Part shown: piece after piece, positions 1 to 8,594 of the stretch
How positions within the stretch are numbered: position 1 is the stretch's first letter
How the letters are laid out: each line of letters starts with the position of its first letter
Origin: Chryseobacterium phosphatilyticum
GTDB taxonomy: Bacteria > Bacteroidota > Bacteroidia > Flavobacteriales > Weeksellaceae
NCBI RefSeq assembly: GCF_002899825.2
Contig: NZ_PPED02000004.1
Location: forward strand, 496,001 to 560,000
Direction: 5' to 3'
Length of the DNA stretch: 64,000 bases
Translations under genes and position numbers: made by a program
Notes under the pieces: generated by a model
The model's input: the letters and a program-made list of their open reading frames with translations, nothing else
What the model was told of the DNA's origin: nothing
The model's database searches: none

Positions 1-1
1 C

Positions 2-1261
2 TCTATTTTTTTTGCAATTTTCTGTGTATTTCTTTTAATGTCTTGTTCTCAGGATGATCCGGCGGATGCTCCTGTTGAAAAACCGGTAGAGTCTGTTCCT
101 ATGAAAACCCTGGGAAACCTGACTTTACAAAAAAATGTTATAATTCTGAACGACGAATCAGTGGATGCAATATCTGCCCATAATGAAGGAGCCATTACGT
201 TCAGCCGTACCACTCCTCAAACGGACAGTATCTCAACCGGAACTGTTATTGTAGGAACAAAGGTAGAAGGTGACCAGATAAGTACCATCTTATCAAAAGT
301 TACATCTGTTTCTAAGGTTAATAATGGATTTACAGTACAGACTTCCAGTGCGAAACTTGAAGAATTTATTTATAGTGGAACATTAAGCGGAGTGTATGAT
401 CCCTCAGATAAAGCCCCTGTTAGTATTAATGGGAAGATGGTCAATTATGTTCCTGTGGAAGGAATGGTTTCACGAGAAATTAATAGTAAAATCTATTCTA
501 TTGAAGCCAAAAATCTTCAAAATCAAAAACTGATTGCTTTTAACCGTTTTGATTTTGATAAAACATTTTCTTTTCCTTTATCCTCAGCAGGAACATCCAG
601 TGTGAATGTAAAAGGTGGCTTTACTCCAAAAATTGATTATAATATCACTTTTTCCTGGGGACATTTATCTGATTTTTATGTTAACCTTATCATGGATGAT
701 ATTCAACTTCAGAGTTCAGCAACCATTGTAGGAAGTCTGGGATATACTGCAAGCACTACAGATTACCTGTCTATACCTATCGTCCCAATTGTTTTGGGTC
801 CTACCGGACTTATTTTAAGCCCGACTCTTTCTGCGGGTCCTTTTTTGGGTGTAGAAGCTACAGGAAAAGTCCAGGGACAGCTTTTGGATCTTGAAGGAAA
901 TGCCAACTTCATGGTAAGTAAAACTCCGGCACTGAATATCAATCTGAAAAAGAAATCAGATCCTGCCATTACCGGATTAGGAGGCAATCTGTCTGCAGAA
1001 GCCGGCCTGGAAGCTAAAGGAGCTGTGGGACTGATGTTTATTTCTATTCCTATTGCGAATTCAGGATTAAGAGGAAGAGCCTCTGCTCTTTCATCTTTAG
1101 GCTTAACACTTATTCCTGAAAGAAAAGGAATATTTTCTGTAAAAGGCAAAATTCAGGCTGATATGTTTTATGGTTTTGGAATAAGCCCTTTCCGATATGA
1201 AGGCACCATCCCTTTGTTCAAAAAAGAATACCTATTGTATCAAAAGGATTTTAGTTTTTAA
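2..1261 (+). CDS. Putative surface lipoprotein (5' end outside window)
   Basis: The reading frame is open from base 2 to the stop at 1261, so the true start lies left of the window. An ATG at 38 is internal to a signal peptide. The visible N-terminus is a hydrophobic stretch ending in a lipobox (L-M-S-C, cysteine codon at 44-46). Downstream of the cysteine comes S-Q-D-D, an acidic stretch resembling the Bacteroidota lipoprotein surface-export signal. The remaining about 400 residues have no domain I recognise; they are rich in Ser/Thr/Gly with a hydrophobic Pro/Gly-rich segment in the middle, which suggests a beta-rich secreted fold. An outer-membrane or surface-anchored lipoprotein is likely, function unknown. 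A good terminator follows directly. Confidence 0.75.
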   Translation, partial: SIFFAIFCVFLLMSCSQDDPADAPVEKPVESVPMKTLGNLTLQKNVIILNDESVDAISAHNEGAITFSRTTPQTDSISTGTVIVGTKVEGDQISTILSKVTSVSKVNNGFTVQTSSAKLEEFIYSGTLSGVYDPSDKAPVSINGKMVNYVPVEGMVSREINSKIYSIEAKNLQNQKLIAFNRFDFDKTFSFPLSSAGTSSVNVKGGFTPKIDYNITFSWGHLSDFYVNLIMDDIQLQSSATIVGSLGYTASTTDYLSIPIVPIVLGPTGLILSPTLSAGPFLGVEATGKVQGQLLDLEGNANFMVSKTPALNINLKKKSDPAITGLGGNLSAEAGLEAKGAVGLMFISIPIANSGLRGRASALSSLGLTLIPERKGIFSVKGKIQADMFYGFGISPFRYEGTIPLFKKEYLLYQKDFSF

Positions 1262-1282
1262 AACAAAATCTCTTAGAATTAT

Positions 1283-1313
1283 AAAGAAGTCACTCCAGCA
1301 GTGGCTTCTTTTT
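1283..1313 (+). terminator. Rho-independent terminator after the lipoprotein gene
   Basis: A 12-bp stem (1283-1294 with 1300-1311, one G-U pair) with a 5-nt loop is followed by a run of T. It ends transcription of the upstream lipoprotein gene. Confidence 0.75.
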
Positions 1314-1423
1314 GTATGGCAAGCAACCTTACATATAATTCATTTACAATTCATTAAGACTATTTTATTATATTTACAAAGAGGTACAATCCTAAACGAT
1401 AACATTTAATACCAGATTAAACT

Positions 1424-1672
1424 ATGAAAACTATGAAAAAACTTTTGAGAAAGGATCTTTCAACAATTCTTGGTAACGGAATAGATACCTGCCACATGGG
1501 CGGAGATCACTATAATTGCCAAAGTGACTGCCAGTGTGCCTGGGGAAAAGCTTGTGAAATGTATGAAGACGGAAGTCCGGGGCAATGTATTGCCGTTGGA
1601 GGTGGAGGAAATCCTGGTGGAGGTACCGGAGGGTGTACCCCTCCAACTATTTGTGTGGAAGAACCTTATTAA
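1424..1672 (+). CDS. Cys- and Gly-rich peptide with GG-type leader
   Basis: This encodes 82 residues, or 79 if the second ATG at 1433 is used. The basic amphipathic N-terminus (K-K-L-L-R-K-D-L-S-T-I-L-G-N-G) resembles the leaders of Bacteroidota bacteriocin-like or natural-product precursor peptides. The mature part has eight cysteines, several closely spaced, then a glycine-rich linker and a short tail containing C-T-P-P-T-I-C. The leader is related in style to the five peptides at 16.6-17.6 kb, but the core differs and has no terminal CC. No processing or transport gene adjoins it. A TATATTTA element at 1369-1376, one base off the TAnnTTTG consensus, may be its promoter. A secreted disulfide-rich or modified peptide is inferred; function unknown. 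Confidence 0.6.
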   Translation: MKTMKKLLRKDLSTILGNGIDTCHMGGDHYNCQSDCQCAWGKACEMYEDGSPGQCIAVGGGGNPGGGTGGCTPPTICVEEPY

Positions 1673-1683
1673 TAAAAACAATC

Positions 1684-1716
1684 AATCGGAAGTAGCATAA
1701 CTTCCGATTTTTTTTT
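1684..1716 (+). terminator. Rho-independent terminator after the Cys-rich peptide gene
   Basis: A perfect 10-bp stem (1684-1693 with 1700-1709) with a 6-nt loop is followed by a long T tract. This makes the peptide gene a single-gene transcript. Confidence 0.85.
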
Positions 1717-1825
1717 CATCTCTAAACAGAGCTTTGTCAAAAGATCTCTGCCATTCATCAAATAAAATTTCAACTCCCCCTTCTGATCCGTTGTTTTGCA
1801 TAAAATTTTTAATACTTATCAATTT

Positions 1826-2422
1826 ATGAAACAACATTTTTTGGCATTCACGGCTTTGTTACTATGCATTACGTGCTCCGTAGAGCTTCAGGCTCAGCAA
1901 ACACCTTCTTTTCACATCGGGGTAAAGGGAGGAACCAGTTTTACCAAAACCTCAACGGAGTCTTCTTTATTGGAAGGGAAATACGGTTTAGGTTATCAGG
2001 CCGGCGTCATGACCAGAATGGATATTGGAAAACTCTATGTACAAGGAGAAGCCTTGTTCAACAAAAGAAAAACATCTTACGATATCAAGGACGGAAGCAA
2101 CGCGAAACTCACATGGAATGCTATTGATATTCCTGTAGTGGTAGGATACAAAATTGTAAAGACGGATGATTTTAATTTCAGAGTATTTGCCGGAGGAGTT
2201 TACAGCTATGCCTTTAATAATAAAATTTCAACCTCTCATGCAATTCAGGAAGGTTTTATCAAATTTGACAAATCCAATATCGGAATTACAGGAGGTGTAG
2301 GTGTAGATTATAAGAACTTCACGGTTGACCTTAAGTATGAAACCGGTTTATCAAGTATCAGCAAAGATTTTAAATCAAAACCTCATAGCTTTAGCTTAGG
2401 GATTGGCTATTTCTTATTCTAA
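1826..2422 (+). CDS. Outer-membrane beta-barrel (porin-family) protein
   Basis: This encodes 198 residues starting at the ATG at 1826. An in-frame TTG at 1796 would add ten residues ahead of a perfectly good signal peptide and is not preferred. Residues 1 to about 24 form a signal peptide (M-K-Q-H-F-L-A-F-T) ending near A-Q-Q. The rest has the Gly/aromatic alternation of the small Bacteroidota PorT/OMP_b-brl barrels (F-H-I-G-V-K-G-G near the mature N-terminus) and ends in a phenylalanine (G-Y-F-L-F), the usual signal for BAM-dependent insertion. An eight-stranded outer-membrane barrel is likely, ligand unknown. It is separated from the kinase gene downstream by a terminator. Confidence 0.8.
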   Translation: MKQHFLAFTALLLCITCSVELQAQQTPSFHIGVKGGTSFTKTSTESSLLEGKYGLGYQAGVMTRMDIGKLYVQGEALFNKRKTSYDIKDGSNAKLTWNAIDIPVVVGYKIVKTDDFNFRVFAGGVYSYAFNNKISTSHAIQEGFIKFDKSNIGITGGVGVDYKNFTVDLKYETGLSSISKDFKSKPHSFSLGIGYFLF

Positions 2423-2445
2423 AAAACTTAAATTACCTTTACCAT

Positions 2446-2479
2446 TAGAAACTGTGACCGTGCAGTTTCTATTTTTTTA
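2446..2479 (+). terminator. Rho-independent terminator between the barrel gene and the kinase gene
   Basis: A 9-bp perfect stem (2446-2454 with 2463-2471) with an 8-nt loop is followed by TTTTTTT. It lies between the barrel stop codon and the kinase start, so the kinase pair is either independently transcribed or expressed by readthrough. Confidence 0.8.
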
Positions 2480-2501
2480 TGAATTTACTCCTGTTTCAAC
2501 C

Positions 2502-3563
2502 ATGACAAAACCCTTTGTTTTAAAAGAACATATTTTTACTTTTCTGTTCTGGCTTGTTTTTACCTTTGTATTGTGGTGCAACTTTCAGACTTCTACAGAA
2601 AAATACCTGGCGATGCTCCAGGCTATTATTATTGGTATCGGTTCTTTTACTTTTACTCACTTTTTAACCAATAAACTGCTCCCAAAAGCATTGAGGGCTA
2701 AAAAGATGAAGCGATTCCTCATTCAGACCATTATGGTTATTTTCTTACTGAGTCTGATATTTTCTTTCATTTTTACCTATCTTGAGGAATTTCCTAAAAA
2801 TCACCTTCCTGAAAGATTTGTAGATCATTTACCCATTTTATGGCAAGGATTTTATATGTCTCTGCCAGCCTCATTTCTTATCAATGGCTCTGCTTGCGGA
2901 ATTAAGTTCTACAAAGAACACGGAAGAATAGAGCGTGATCATATCCTTCTTCAGCAGGCCCATCTGGAGAATCAACTTAAATTATTGCAGGATCAGATAA
3001 ATCCTCATCTGGTTTTCAATATTATGAATCACATCCACATTCTGATGAAAACAGATACCCAACTTGCCGATTTTCTTCTGATGAAATTTTCGGATATTCT
3101 AAGATATCAACTCTATCACTGCAATCAGCCACTCGTTCCTTTAGACAAAGAGGTTGAATATCTTCAGAATCTGGTAGAAGTGGAAAAATTACGTTGGGGA
3201 AATGAACTTGATGTAAAAGCCAGCTGGGATATCAGGAATAAAAAAGCGGATATCGCCCCTCTTCTGTTGGTTCCTTTTATTGAGAATGCTTTTAAATATG
3301 TATGCCGACTTCCCGGGCACAAAGGGTATGTAAAAATTTCCTGTACCGAAGAAAATGAGAAGCTCTTCTTTTATGTTGAAAATTCATACACCGATATGAC
3401 GTTATACAAAAAGAAAGACGGCGCCGGAGGAATTGGTCTTCAAAATGTAAAAAAACGTTTAAAACTGCAATATCCTGACTCCTATGATCTTAAAATTGAG
3501 TCCAATGAACAGGTTTACACCGTAACTTTAACCTTAGAATTATCCAAAGAAAATGAGCAGTAA
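2502..3563 (+). CDS. LytS/YehU-type sensor histidine kinase
   Basis: This encodes 353 residues. The ATG at 2502 is preferred over an in-frame TTG at 2403, which would sit inside the barrel gene and across the terminator. Four transmembrane segments fall within residues 9-135. They are followed by a His_kinase domain with the phospho-acceptor at His169 in I-N-P-H-L-V-F-N (the family usually has N-P-H-F-L-F-N). An N-box lies near residues 254-266 (L-L-L-V-P-F-I-E-N-A-F) and a glycine box at 307-313. This family autophosphorylates and passes phosphate to a LytTR regulator. The regulator gene overlaps its 3' end by 11 bp, indicating translational coupling. The signal sensed is unknown. Confidence 0.93.
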   Translation: MTKPFVLKEHIFTFLFWLVFTFVLWCNFQTSTEKYLAMLQAIIIGIGSFTFTHFLTNKLLPKALRAKKMKRFLIQTIMVIFLLSLIFSFIFTYLEEFPKNHLPERFVDHLPILWQGFYMSLPASFLINGSACGIKFYKEHGRIERDHILLQQAHLENQLKLLQDQINPHLVFNIMNHIHILMKTDTQLADFLLMKFSDILRYQLYHCNQPLVPLDKEVEYLQNLVEVEKLRWGNELDVKASWDIRNKKADIAPLLLVPFIENAFKYVCRLPGHKGYVKISCTEENEKLFFYVENSYTDMTLYKKKDGAGGIGLQNVKKRLKLQYPDSYDLKIESNEQVYTVTLTLELSKENEQ

Positions 3564-4290
3564 TATGATTCCTAAAATGAAATGCCTGATTATAGATGAT
3601 GAACCGCTGGCAAGATTCCATCTTAAAGAATTAGCGGATCAGATTGATTTTCTTTCTGTGGAAGGGACCTGCGCCACAGCCCTGGAAGCCGATGCCAAAG
3701 TAAAGGAAAGTGAAATAGACCTTCTTTTTCTGGATATCAATATGCCATATCTGACCGGTCTCGAATTTCTTGAGCAGCTGGAAAATCCACCTTTATGTAT
3801 TTTAACTACCGCGTATTCTGAATATGCGTTGGAAGGATTTCGTCTGCAAGTGGTCGATTACCTTTTAAAACCGATTGCTTTTAATCGCTTTTATCAGGCG
3901 GTAAATAAAGCCCAGCAGCAATTTATCATCAATGAAAAATTGAAAAAGAACACCCTTTTAGATGATCCTTTTCTCTATGTAAGACAATCCGATACGTTTA
4001 TTAAAGTTTCGTGGGTAGATATTTTATACATTGAAAGTATGCAGAACTATACAAAGCTTCATTTTAAAGATAAATCTCTTGTAATCCATCAGACGATGAA
4101 AGCTATAGAAGAATCTTTACCGTCGGAACATTTTTTCAGAATCCATAAATCGTTTTTAATCAATATCACCCATATCGATATGATCTCCGGAGGCCGTTTA
4201 TTCATCAATAAAACAGAACTTCCGATTTCCCGTACCCGAAAAGAAGAACTGCTGAATCAGGTAGTGTATAAAAAACTAATCAGCAAATAA
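3553..4290 (+). CDS. LytTR-family response regulator
   Basis: This encodes 245 residues. The receiver domain has the acidic pair in I-I-D-D-E-P, phospho-acceptor Asp61 (F-L-D-I-N-M-P), and Lys106 in Y-L-L-K-P. The C-terminal LytTR DNA-binding domain spans about residues 140-240 (F-F-R-I-H-K-S-F-L-I-N motif). The start at 3553 overlaps the kinase; ATGs at 3565 and 3577 are alternatives that give a more typical N-terminus (M-K-C-L-I-I-D-D-E). It is the partner of the kinase just upstream. Targets are not evident from the sequence; the neighbouring barrel genes are candidates only by position. Confidence 0.93.
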   Translation: MSSNMIPKMKCLIIDDEPLARFHLKELADQIDFLSVEGTCATALEADAKVKESEIDLLFLDINMPYLTGLEFLEQLENPPLCILTTAYSEYALEGFRLQVVDYLLKPIAFNRFYQAVNKAQQQFIINEKLKKNTLLDDPFLYVRQSDTFIKVSWVDILYIESMQNYTKLHFKDKSLVIHQTMKAIEESLPSEHFFRIHKSFLINITHIDMISGGRLFINKTELPISRTRKEELLNQVVYKKLISK

Positions 4291-4297
4291 AAAACAG

Positions 4298-4338
4298 AGG
4301 TCGGAAATGAGAAGCTGTATCATTTCCGACCTATTTTC
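4298..4338. terminator. Bidirectional terminator between convergent genes
   Basis: A perfect 13-bp stem (4298-4310 with 4320-4332) with a 9-nt loop and T-rich flanks separates the response regulator gene (plus) from the barrel-like gene ending at 4344 (minus). Confidence 0.8.
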
Positions 4339-4343
4339 TTTTA

Positions 4344-5252
4344 TTAAGGTAAATTCCAGCGTAAGGCTACCGCGACATAAAATGTACTGGCAAAGCGTGG
4401 ATCCGCTACTTTCTTGTCTTTAAAAATACTGGAAATCTTCCGGTCGCTTTCGCTGAAGCTTCGGATTAAAGTCGTTCCTCCGGTAAGACGAAGAGCCAAC
4501 TTATCATTCAGCTGTATCTCAGGTCTTAATCCTGCGGTTATTTGCTGGTAGCCCAGAAGGGTAGATTTTCCGTCTTTGTTTCTTTCTACAGACATTCCAC
4601 TGAGATTGACAACAGCTTTTAAAGCAAATTTATCCGTGAACTGGTAGCCGGCTTCCATTCCTTCCGGGAAGTTGATATTAAACTTGATCTTTCCATTGGT
4701 TTTCCAATCAAAATAAATCCATGGCAAAACCATAGGAGCACCAAATGCAGTTGTAAGAACGGGACCTCCTCCTAATGCCAGATTGGGGTTAAAATGTCTT
4801 ATAAACAAAATACCTCCCTGTCCCAGTACGTCATTAAAGTCAATTTTTTCAAGATCGGTATACACCCCTACCGTAGCCGTCATCATCATGCTCCACTTCT
4901 TTCCCAAAGGTCGAATATGCTGTATTCCCACCTGTGCATTCAGCATTTGAGCAGGAAACAACTGATTTTCATAGTTTTTGTGTGACATTTTTGCGTACGA
5001 CCCGCCAAGCAGCATAGACCATGCCCGGATTTTCCCGTTGGTGTCTTTTTTTACCGATAAAGGAATGCTCAGGTTCAGATCAACTCTTTTAAAATCGCTT
5101 TTAGAATTTGTTTTTACACTGTCCTCCGGACGGATATAACTTGAAAAAGGAATATATTCCGTTTTAAGCTCCGCAGATATTCCTGTCTGGGCACTGATCC
5201 AGTATCCCACAGGAAGAAGACAGCAAAAAGCTGTCAAAAGACTTCTCTTCAT
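4344..5252 (-). CDS. Secreted beta-barrel-like protein (DUF6268-like)
   Basis: This encodes 302 residues with an N-terminal signal peptide (M-K-R-S-L-L-T-A-F, cleavage near S-A-Q at about residue 22). The mature protein is made of alternating hydrophobic strands with many Gly/Trp/Lys turns (W-S-M-L-L-G-G-S-Y, G-I-Q-H-I-R-P-L-G) and ends A-L-R-W-N-L-P. The overall pattern matches Bacteroidota DUF6268-type outer-membrane proteins as I remember them; the family assignment is tentative. Likely located in the outer membrane, substrate unknown. It is convergent with the LytTR regulator. A weak TCTCTTTG element on the minus strand at 5275-5268 could be its promoter. Confidence 0.65.
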   Translation of the reverse strand: MKRSLLTAFCCLLPVGYWISAQTGISAELKTEYIPFSSYIRPEDSVKTNSKSDFKRVDLNLSIPLSVKKDTNGKIRAWSMLLGGSYAKMSHKNYENQLFPAQMLNAQVGIQHIRPLGKKWSMMMTATVGVYTDLEKIDFNDVLGQGGILFIRHFNPNLALGGGPVLTTAFGAPMVLPWIYFDWKTNGKIKFNINFPEGMEAGYQFTDKFALKAVVNLSGMSVERNKDGKSTLLGYQQITAGLRPEIQLNDKLALRLTGGTTLIRSFSESDRKISSIFKDKKVADPRFASTFYVAVALRWNLP

Positions 5253-5593
5253 AATTTAAATTTTATGCAAAGAGAGCCTATTGCCTGTTTGTTACAAAAA
5301 ATACTTGATTAAGTGTCTGAATGATTTGACCAAGAGAGAAAATGGCGGGACAAAATTAATTTTAAAGACAACTTTGGGTAATACGATGAATTTTTGTTTT
5401 AAAAAATATATCTGAAAATAGAACCGTCAAGCAATAAAAATTCTAATTAATATGATCAGCCACAAAAGAGGAATGACTGAATTAAGTTTAACAGAATCTA
5501 AAAATTGCTATGAAATCGTTAATCAATTCAGATAAAATATCTCTATTTGGAGATTTATATTATTTTTATATTTATTTTTGTAAAAAAACCGAC
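5253..5593. other. 341-bp divergent intergenic region
   Basis: No coding sequence is supported here. A frame from 5510 that joins the DUF3472 gene lacks any signal-peptide logic and runs through the promoter at 5547-5580. The region is AT-rich, holds promoters for the two divergent flanking genes, and shows no RNA fold or repeat that I can recognise. Confidence 0.6.
5547..5580 (+). promoter_or_regulatory. Bacteroidota-type promoter for the DUF3472 gene
   Basis: A TTG at 5547-5549 is followed after 23 nt by a perfect TAnnTTTG (TATTTTTG) at 5573-5580. Transcription would begin about 6 nt later, leaving a very short leader before the ATG at 5594. This also rules out the upstream ATG at 5510 as the translation start. 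Confidence 0.65.
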
Positions 5594-7150
5594 ATGAAAA
5601 AAAATATCTTACTAAGTATTTTAATTACATTGTTTTGTTTTGCTTTTATCCCGGCCAAGCAATTTATCTTTTCCTCTTTTAAGCAAGATAATGAGGTTCC
5701 TTTAGCGGGAAATTCCTTCATTACCTATGCACCTGCGGGAGCTCCTGAAGTCATTACCGGAAATGGACTTGGAAACTGGATAAATGCCAATACCATTACA
5801 AGTACCTACTTTAAAGTGGGAAATTCCGGAATGTTGACTTTAAGTTTAAAAGCTAAAGTTCCTTCGGGAAGCAGCACCATAAAGGTTACTGTAAACGGAA
5901 CATCGAAAAACATCACCATTACCGGCTCTTCTTATGCTGTACATCCTGTGGGAAACTTTAATGTCTCTTCCGGATATGTGAAAGTAGATTTACAGGGAAT
6001 AAATAAAACCGGAAACTATTTTGCAGATGTTTCACATGTGGTCTTTTCCGGATCTTCATCAACTTCTGCAAATGTTTATTCTAATGATCCCAATTATTAC
6101 TATTGGGCAAGAAGAGGGCCATCATGCCATCTGAATTATAAGATTCCTACCAATTCCAACGTATCTTACTATTATAATGAAGTAACCATTCCGGTGGGAC
6201 AAGACAAGATAGGCTCATACTTTATGGCCAACGGATTTAAAGAAGGCTATTTTGGAATTCAGGTAAACTCTCCTACAGAAAGAAGAATTTTATTTTCGGT
6301 ATGGAGTCCCTTTTCTACCGATGACCCTAATAATATTCCTGAGGATCATAAAATAAAACTCAATTGTAAAGGTGATGGTGTCATTACAGGAGAGTTTGGT
6401 AACGAAGGATCCGGGGGGCAAAGCTATCTGCAATACAATTGGCAAGCAGGAATCACCTACAAATTTCTTTTAAAAGGAGAACCTGACGGGACAGGAAAAA
6501 CTGACTATACAGCATGGTTCTATGCACCTGAACTAGGGGTATGGAAATTAATAGCAAGTTGGAAAAGACCATATACCACTACTTACCTGAAATCGTTCTA
6601 TAGTTTTGTAGAAAACTTTAATCCGGACAACGGATATATGGGAAGGAGAGCCGAATATAGCAATCAATGGGTAAAAACACAGCAAGGACAATGGCTTCCT
6701 ATCTCTCAGGCGACGTTCACTGCTGATGCTACATACACGGCTAATCAAAGAGTCGACGCCTATGGAGGAACGATCAATAATAAATTCTATCTGAAAAACG
6801 GGGGCTTTTTTAATGAATCAATCCCATTAAACTCACTATTTTCAGTAACAGCCCCAGGTCAAAGTCCTGATATTGATGTAAACAATCTTCCTTTTTGTAA
6901 TCAATCCCTGTCAGCAACTAAATCAGATATTTCAAACAATTTTAAAATCTATCCCAATCCTGCGCTCAATTCTCTTTATATAAAGGATTTACAAAGTAAA
7001 GATCTAAACTATAAAATTTTTAACAGTGACGGTAAAGAGATCATGTCCGGAAAAACAGCAAAAAATGAAATAAAAATTTCACATTTACAAAAAGGCTGCT
7101 ATTTCCTTACTGTACAGAACCAAAACACGTATAAGTTTATAAAAAACTAA
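5594..7150 (+). CDS. T9SS-secreted DUF5077/DUF3472 protein
   Basis: This encodes 518 residues starting at the ATG just after a perfect -7 element. A signal peptide covers residues 1 to about 20. It is followed by a DUF5077-like domain (about 35-155, N-W-I-N-A and T-S-T-Y-F-K motifs) and a DUF3472 domain (about 165-420) with Y-Y-W-A-R-R-G-P-S-C-H-L near its start. The last 75 residues form a type IX secretion sorting domain (I-Y-P-N-P near its start, G-C-Y-F-L-T-V, then K-F-I-K-N at the end). The protein is therefore exported through the outer membrane and probably anchored to or released from the cell surface. DUF3472 proteins are thought to be carbohydrate-active or carbohydrate-binding, but no activity can be read here. 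Confidence 0.88.
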   Translation: MKKNILLSILITLFCFAFIPAKQFIFSSFKQDNEVPLAGNSFITYAPAGAPEVITGNGLGNWINANTITSTYFKVGNSGMLTLSLKAKVPSGSSTIKVTVNGTSKNITITGSSYAVHPVGNFNVSSGYVKVDLQGINKTGNYFADVSHVVFSGSSSTSANVYSNDPNYYYWARRGPSCHLNYKIPTNSNVSYYYNEVTIPVGQDKIGSYFMANGFKEGYFGIQVNSPTERRILFSVWSPFSTDDPNNIPEDHKIKLNCKGDGVITGEFGNEGSGGQSYLQYNWQAGITYKFLLKGEPDGTGKTDYTAWFYAPELGVWKLIASWKRPYTTTYLKSFYSFVENFNPDNGYMGRRAEYSNQWVKTQQGQWLPISQATFTADATYTANQRVDAYGGTINNKFYLKNGGFFNESIPLNSLFSVTAPGQSPDIDVNNLPFCNQSLSATKSDISNNFKIYPNPALNSLYIKDLQSKDLNYKIFNSDGKEIMSGKTAKNEIKISHLQKGCYFLTVQNQNTYKFIKN

Positions 7151-7206
7151 ATTGGCGGCATCGTTTGCTGATTTCATTTCGTAGTACGATTCCCCCCAAC
7201 ACTGTT

Positions 7207-8427
7207 TTACTTAACATCAATATTCAACTCAGGATTTTGTACTCCTATTCTTTTACTGCTAACTATACGATAAGCAAACCATACAGCAACCAGCGCAATC
7301 CCTGCCCGCGCAACCACCATTGGAATGATGGAATCTGCCTCTAGAAGTCCAAGTAATCCGGACATGATAAAAGTAACCATCAACTGCATAAATCCTAATA
7401 ATGCAGCCGCTGTGCCTCTCCCTTCTTTAAATGGAGACAAGGCATGTGCGGATGTTATCGGAAACAAAATTCCTATTGCCAGCAATGATAAATACAGCAT
7501 CATAATTTCCAGGATCACAGAAAAATTTCCCGCAGCAATAAGGATATGCAGCACACCTACGATCAATAGTATTGCTGTAGCGGCAAATAAAAGATTTGAA
7601 TTGCTGATTCTCTTAATCAGTCTTGGAGTAATATAAGCTGCGGTAATCAGTGCTAATGAATTAAATGCGAATATAAAGCTGAACTCTCCGCTGGAAAATC
7701 CGTGAATTTCCATAAACAGGAACGGCGCATTTGAAATATAAATGATTAAAGAAGCAAACGCAATACTTCCGATCATCGTGCTGTTGATAAAGTCTTTATT
7801 GGAAATGATCATTTTCAGTTGATCTTTTAATCCTTTTTCATCCATAGCTTCATCAGGAAGATTGATTCTGGCGTTGGTTTCAGGAACATATTTATACACC
7901 ATAAAGAATGTGATCAGTCCCATCATGCATAAAAAAGCAAACGAGCTGTTCCAACCCCAATATTTAAGAAATACACTACCTATCAATGGAGCAACAATGG
8001 GAGCAATACCACTGATCTGAGATTGTTGTGAAAAAATAGTGACCGATTTTTGTTTATCATAAAGGTCAATAATAATAGCTCTGCCGATAACAATCCCCGC
8101 ACTTCCTCCGAATGCCTGCAGAAAACGCATTGCCCATAAAACATAGATATCTGAGGTAAAATAAATGGCAGTAGCGCCTATGATAAATAATAAAAGCCCA
8201 CAATACAACATTGGTTTACGACCTTTTTTATCCGATAATGGTCCCCACAATAACTGCCCGAATGCAAACCCGGCAAAGAACACCGAAATAGAAATCTGGA
8301 TATGCCCGATGTCGGTATTAAAAATTTTGGCCATGCTCGGAAAAGCAGGAAGATAAAGATCGATACTTAATGACTCCAACGTGTTGAGTAGTGCTAAGAT
8401 AAACACTACAATATTTAACTTCTTCAT
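7207..8427 (-). CDS. Bcr/CflA-family MFS drug efflux transporter
   Basis: This encodes 406 residues with about 12 transmembrane helices. The family signature after the first helix is present (E-S-L-S-I-D-L-Y-L-P-A-F-P, residues 18-30), as is the cytoplasmic loop 2-3 motif A (G-P-L-S-D-K-K-G-R-K-P, 62-72). The R-A-I-I-I-D-L-Y motif follows the fourth helix. Members export drugs or small metabolites by proton antiport across the inner membrane. An AraC-type regulator gene lies upstream on the same strand, and the leader contains a long-spaced inverted repeat, so regulated expression is plausible. The substrate cannot be predicted. Confidence 0.9.
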   Translation of the reverse strand: MKKLNIVVFILALLNTLESLSIDLYLPAFPSMAKIFNTDIGHIQISISVFFAGFAFGQLLWGPLSDKKGRKPMLYCGLLLFIIGATAIYFTSDIYVLWAMRFLQAFGGSAGIVIGRAIIIDLYDKQKSVTIFSQQSQISGIAPIVAPLIGSVFLKYWGWNSSFAFLCMMGLITFFMVYKYVPETNARINLPDEAMDEKGLKDQLKMIISNKDFINSTMIGSIAFASLIIYISNAPFLFMEIHGFSSGEFSFIFAFNSLALITAAYITPRLIKRISNSNLLFAATAILLIVGVLHILIAAGNFSVILEIMMLYLSLLAIGILFPITSAHALSPFKEGRGTAAALLGFMQLMVTFIMSGLLGLLEADSIIPMVVARAGIALVAVWFAYRIVSSKRIGVQNPELNIDVK

Positions 8428-8431
8428 AATA

Positions 8432-8495
8432 ATTGTAAGCCTTTACAGCCTATTTTCAGTCTGCAAAATTCACTAAAAAACTAAAAGCTTACAAT
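8432..8495. promoter_or_regulatory. Promoter with long-spaced inverted repeat upstream of the MFS gene
   Basis: On the minus strand a TTG at 8494-8492 is followed after 20 nt by GAATTTTG at 8471-8464, one base off TAnnTTTG. Perfect 9-bp inverted arms (8432-8440 and 8487-8495) flank it: one overlaps the -33 element and the other sits in the mRNA leader. This geometry would suit binding by a dimeric or looping regulator. The link to the nearby AraC protein is inference. Confidence 0.45.
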
Positions 8496-8594
8496 AAAAT
8501 AAATGAAGGAAGACTAGCACAAACTGAGGATTAATTCATCTATTCATAGTAAATTCATCCACCTCACATCAAAATCAACGGAACATTCTGAGGA

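Noticed and set aside
1197..1409. 70-codon frame after the first lipoprotein gene
   Set aside because: It overlaps the end of the lipoprotein gene and crosses its terminator, with no coding features.
5510..5593. N-terminal extension of the DUF3472 protein from an upstream ATG
   Set aside because: A perfect promoter lies between that ATG and the start at 5594, and the signal peptide begins only at 5594.
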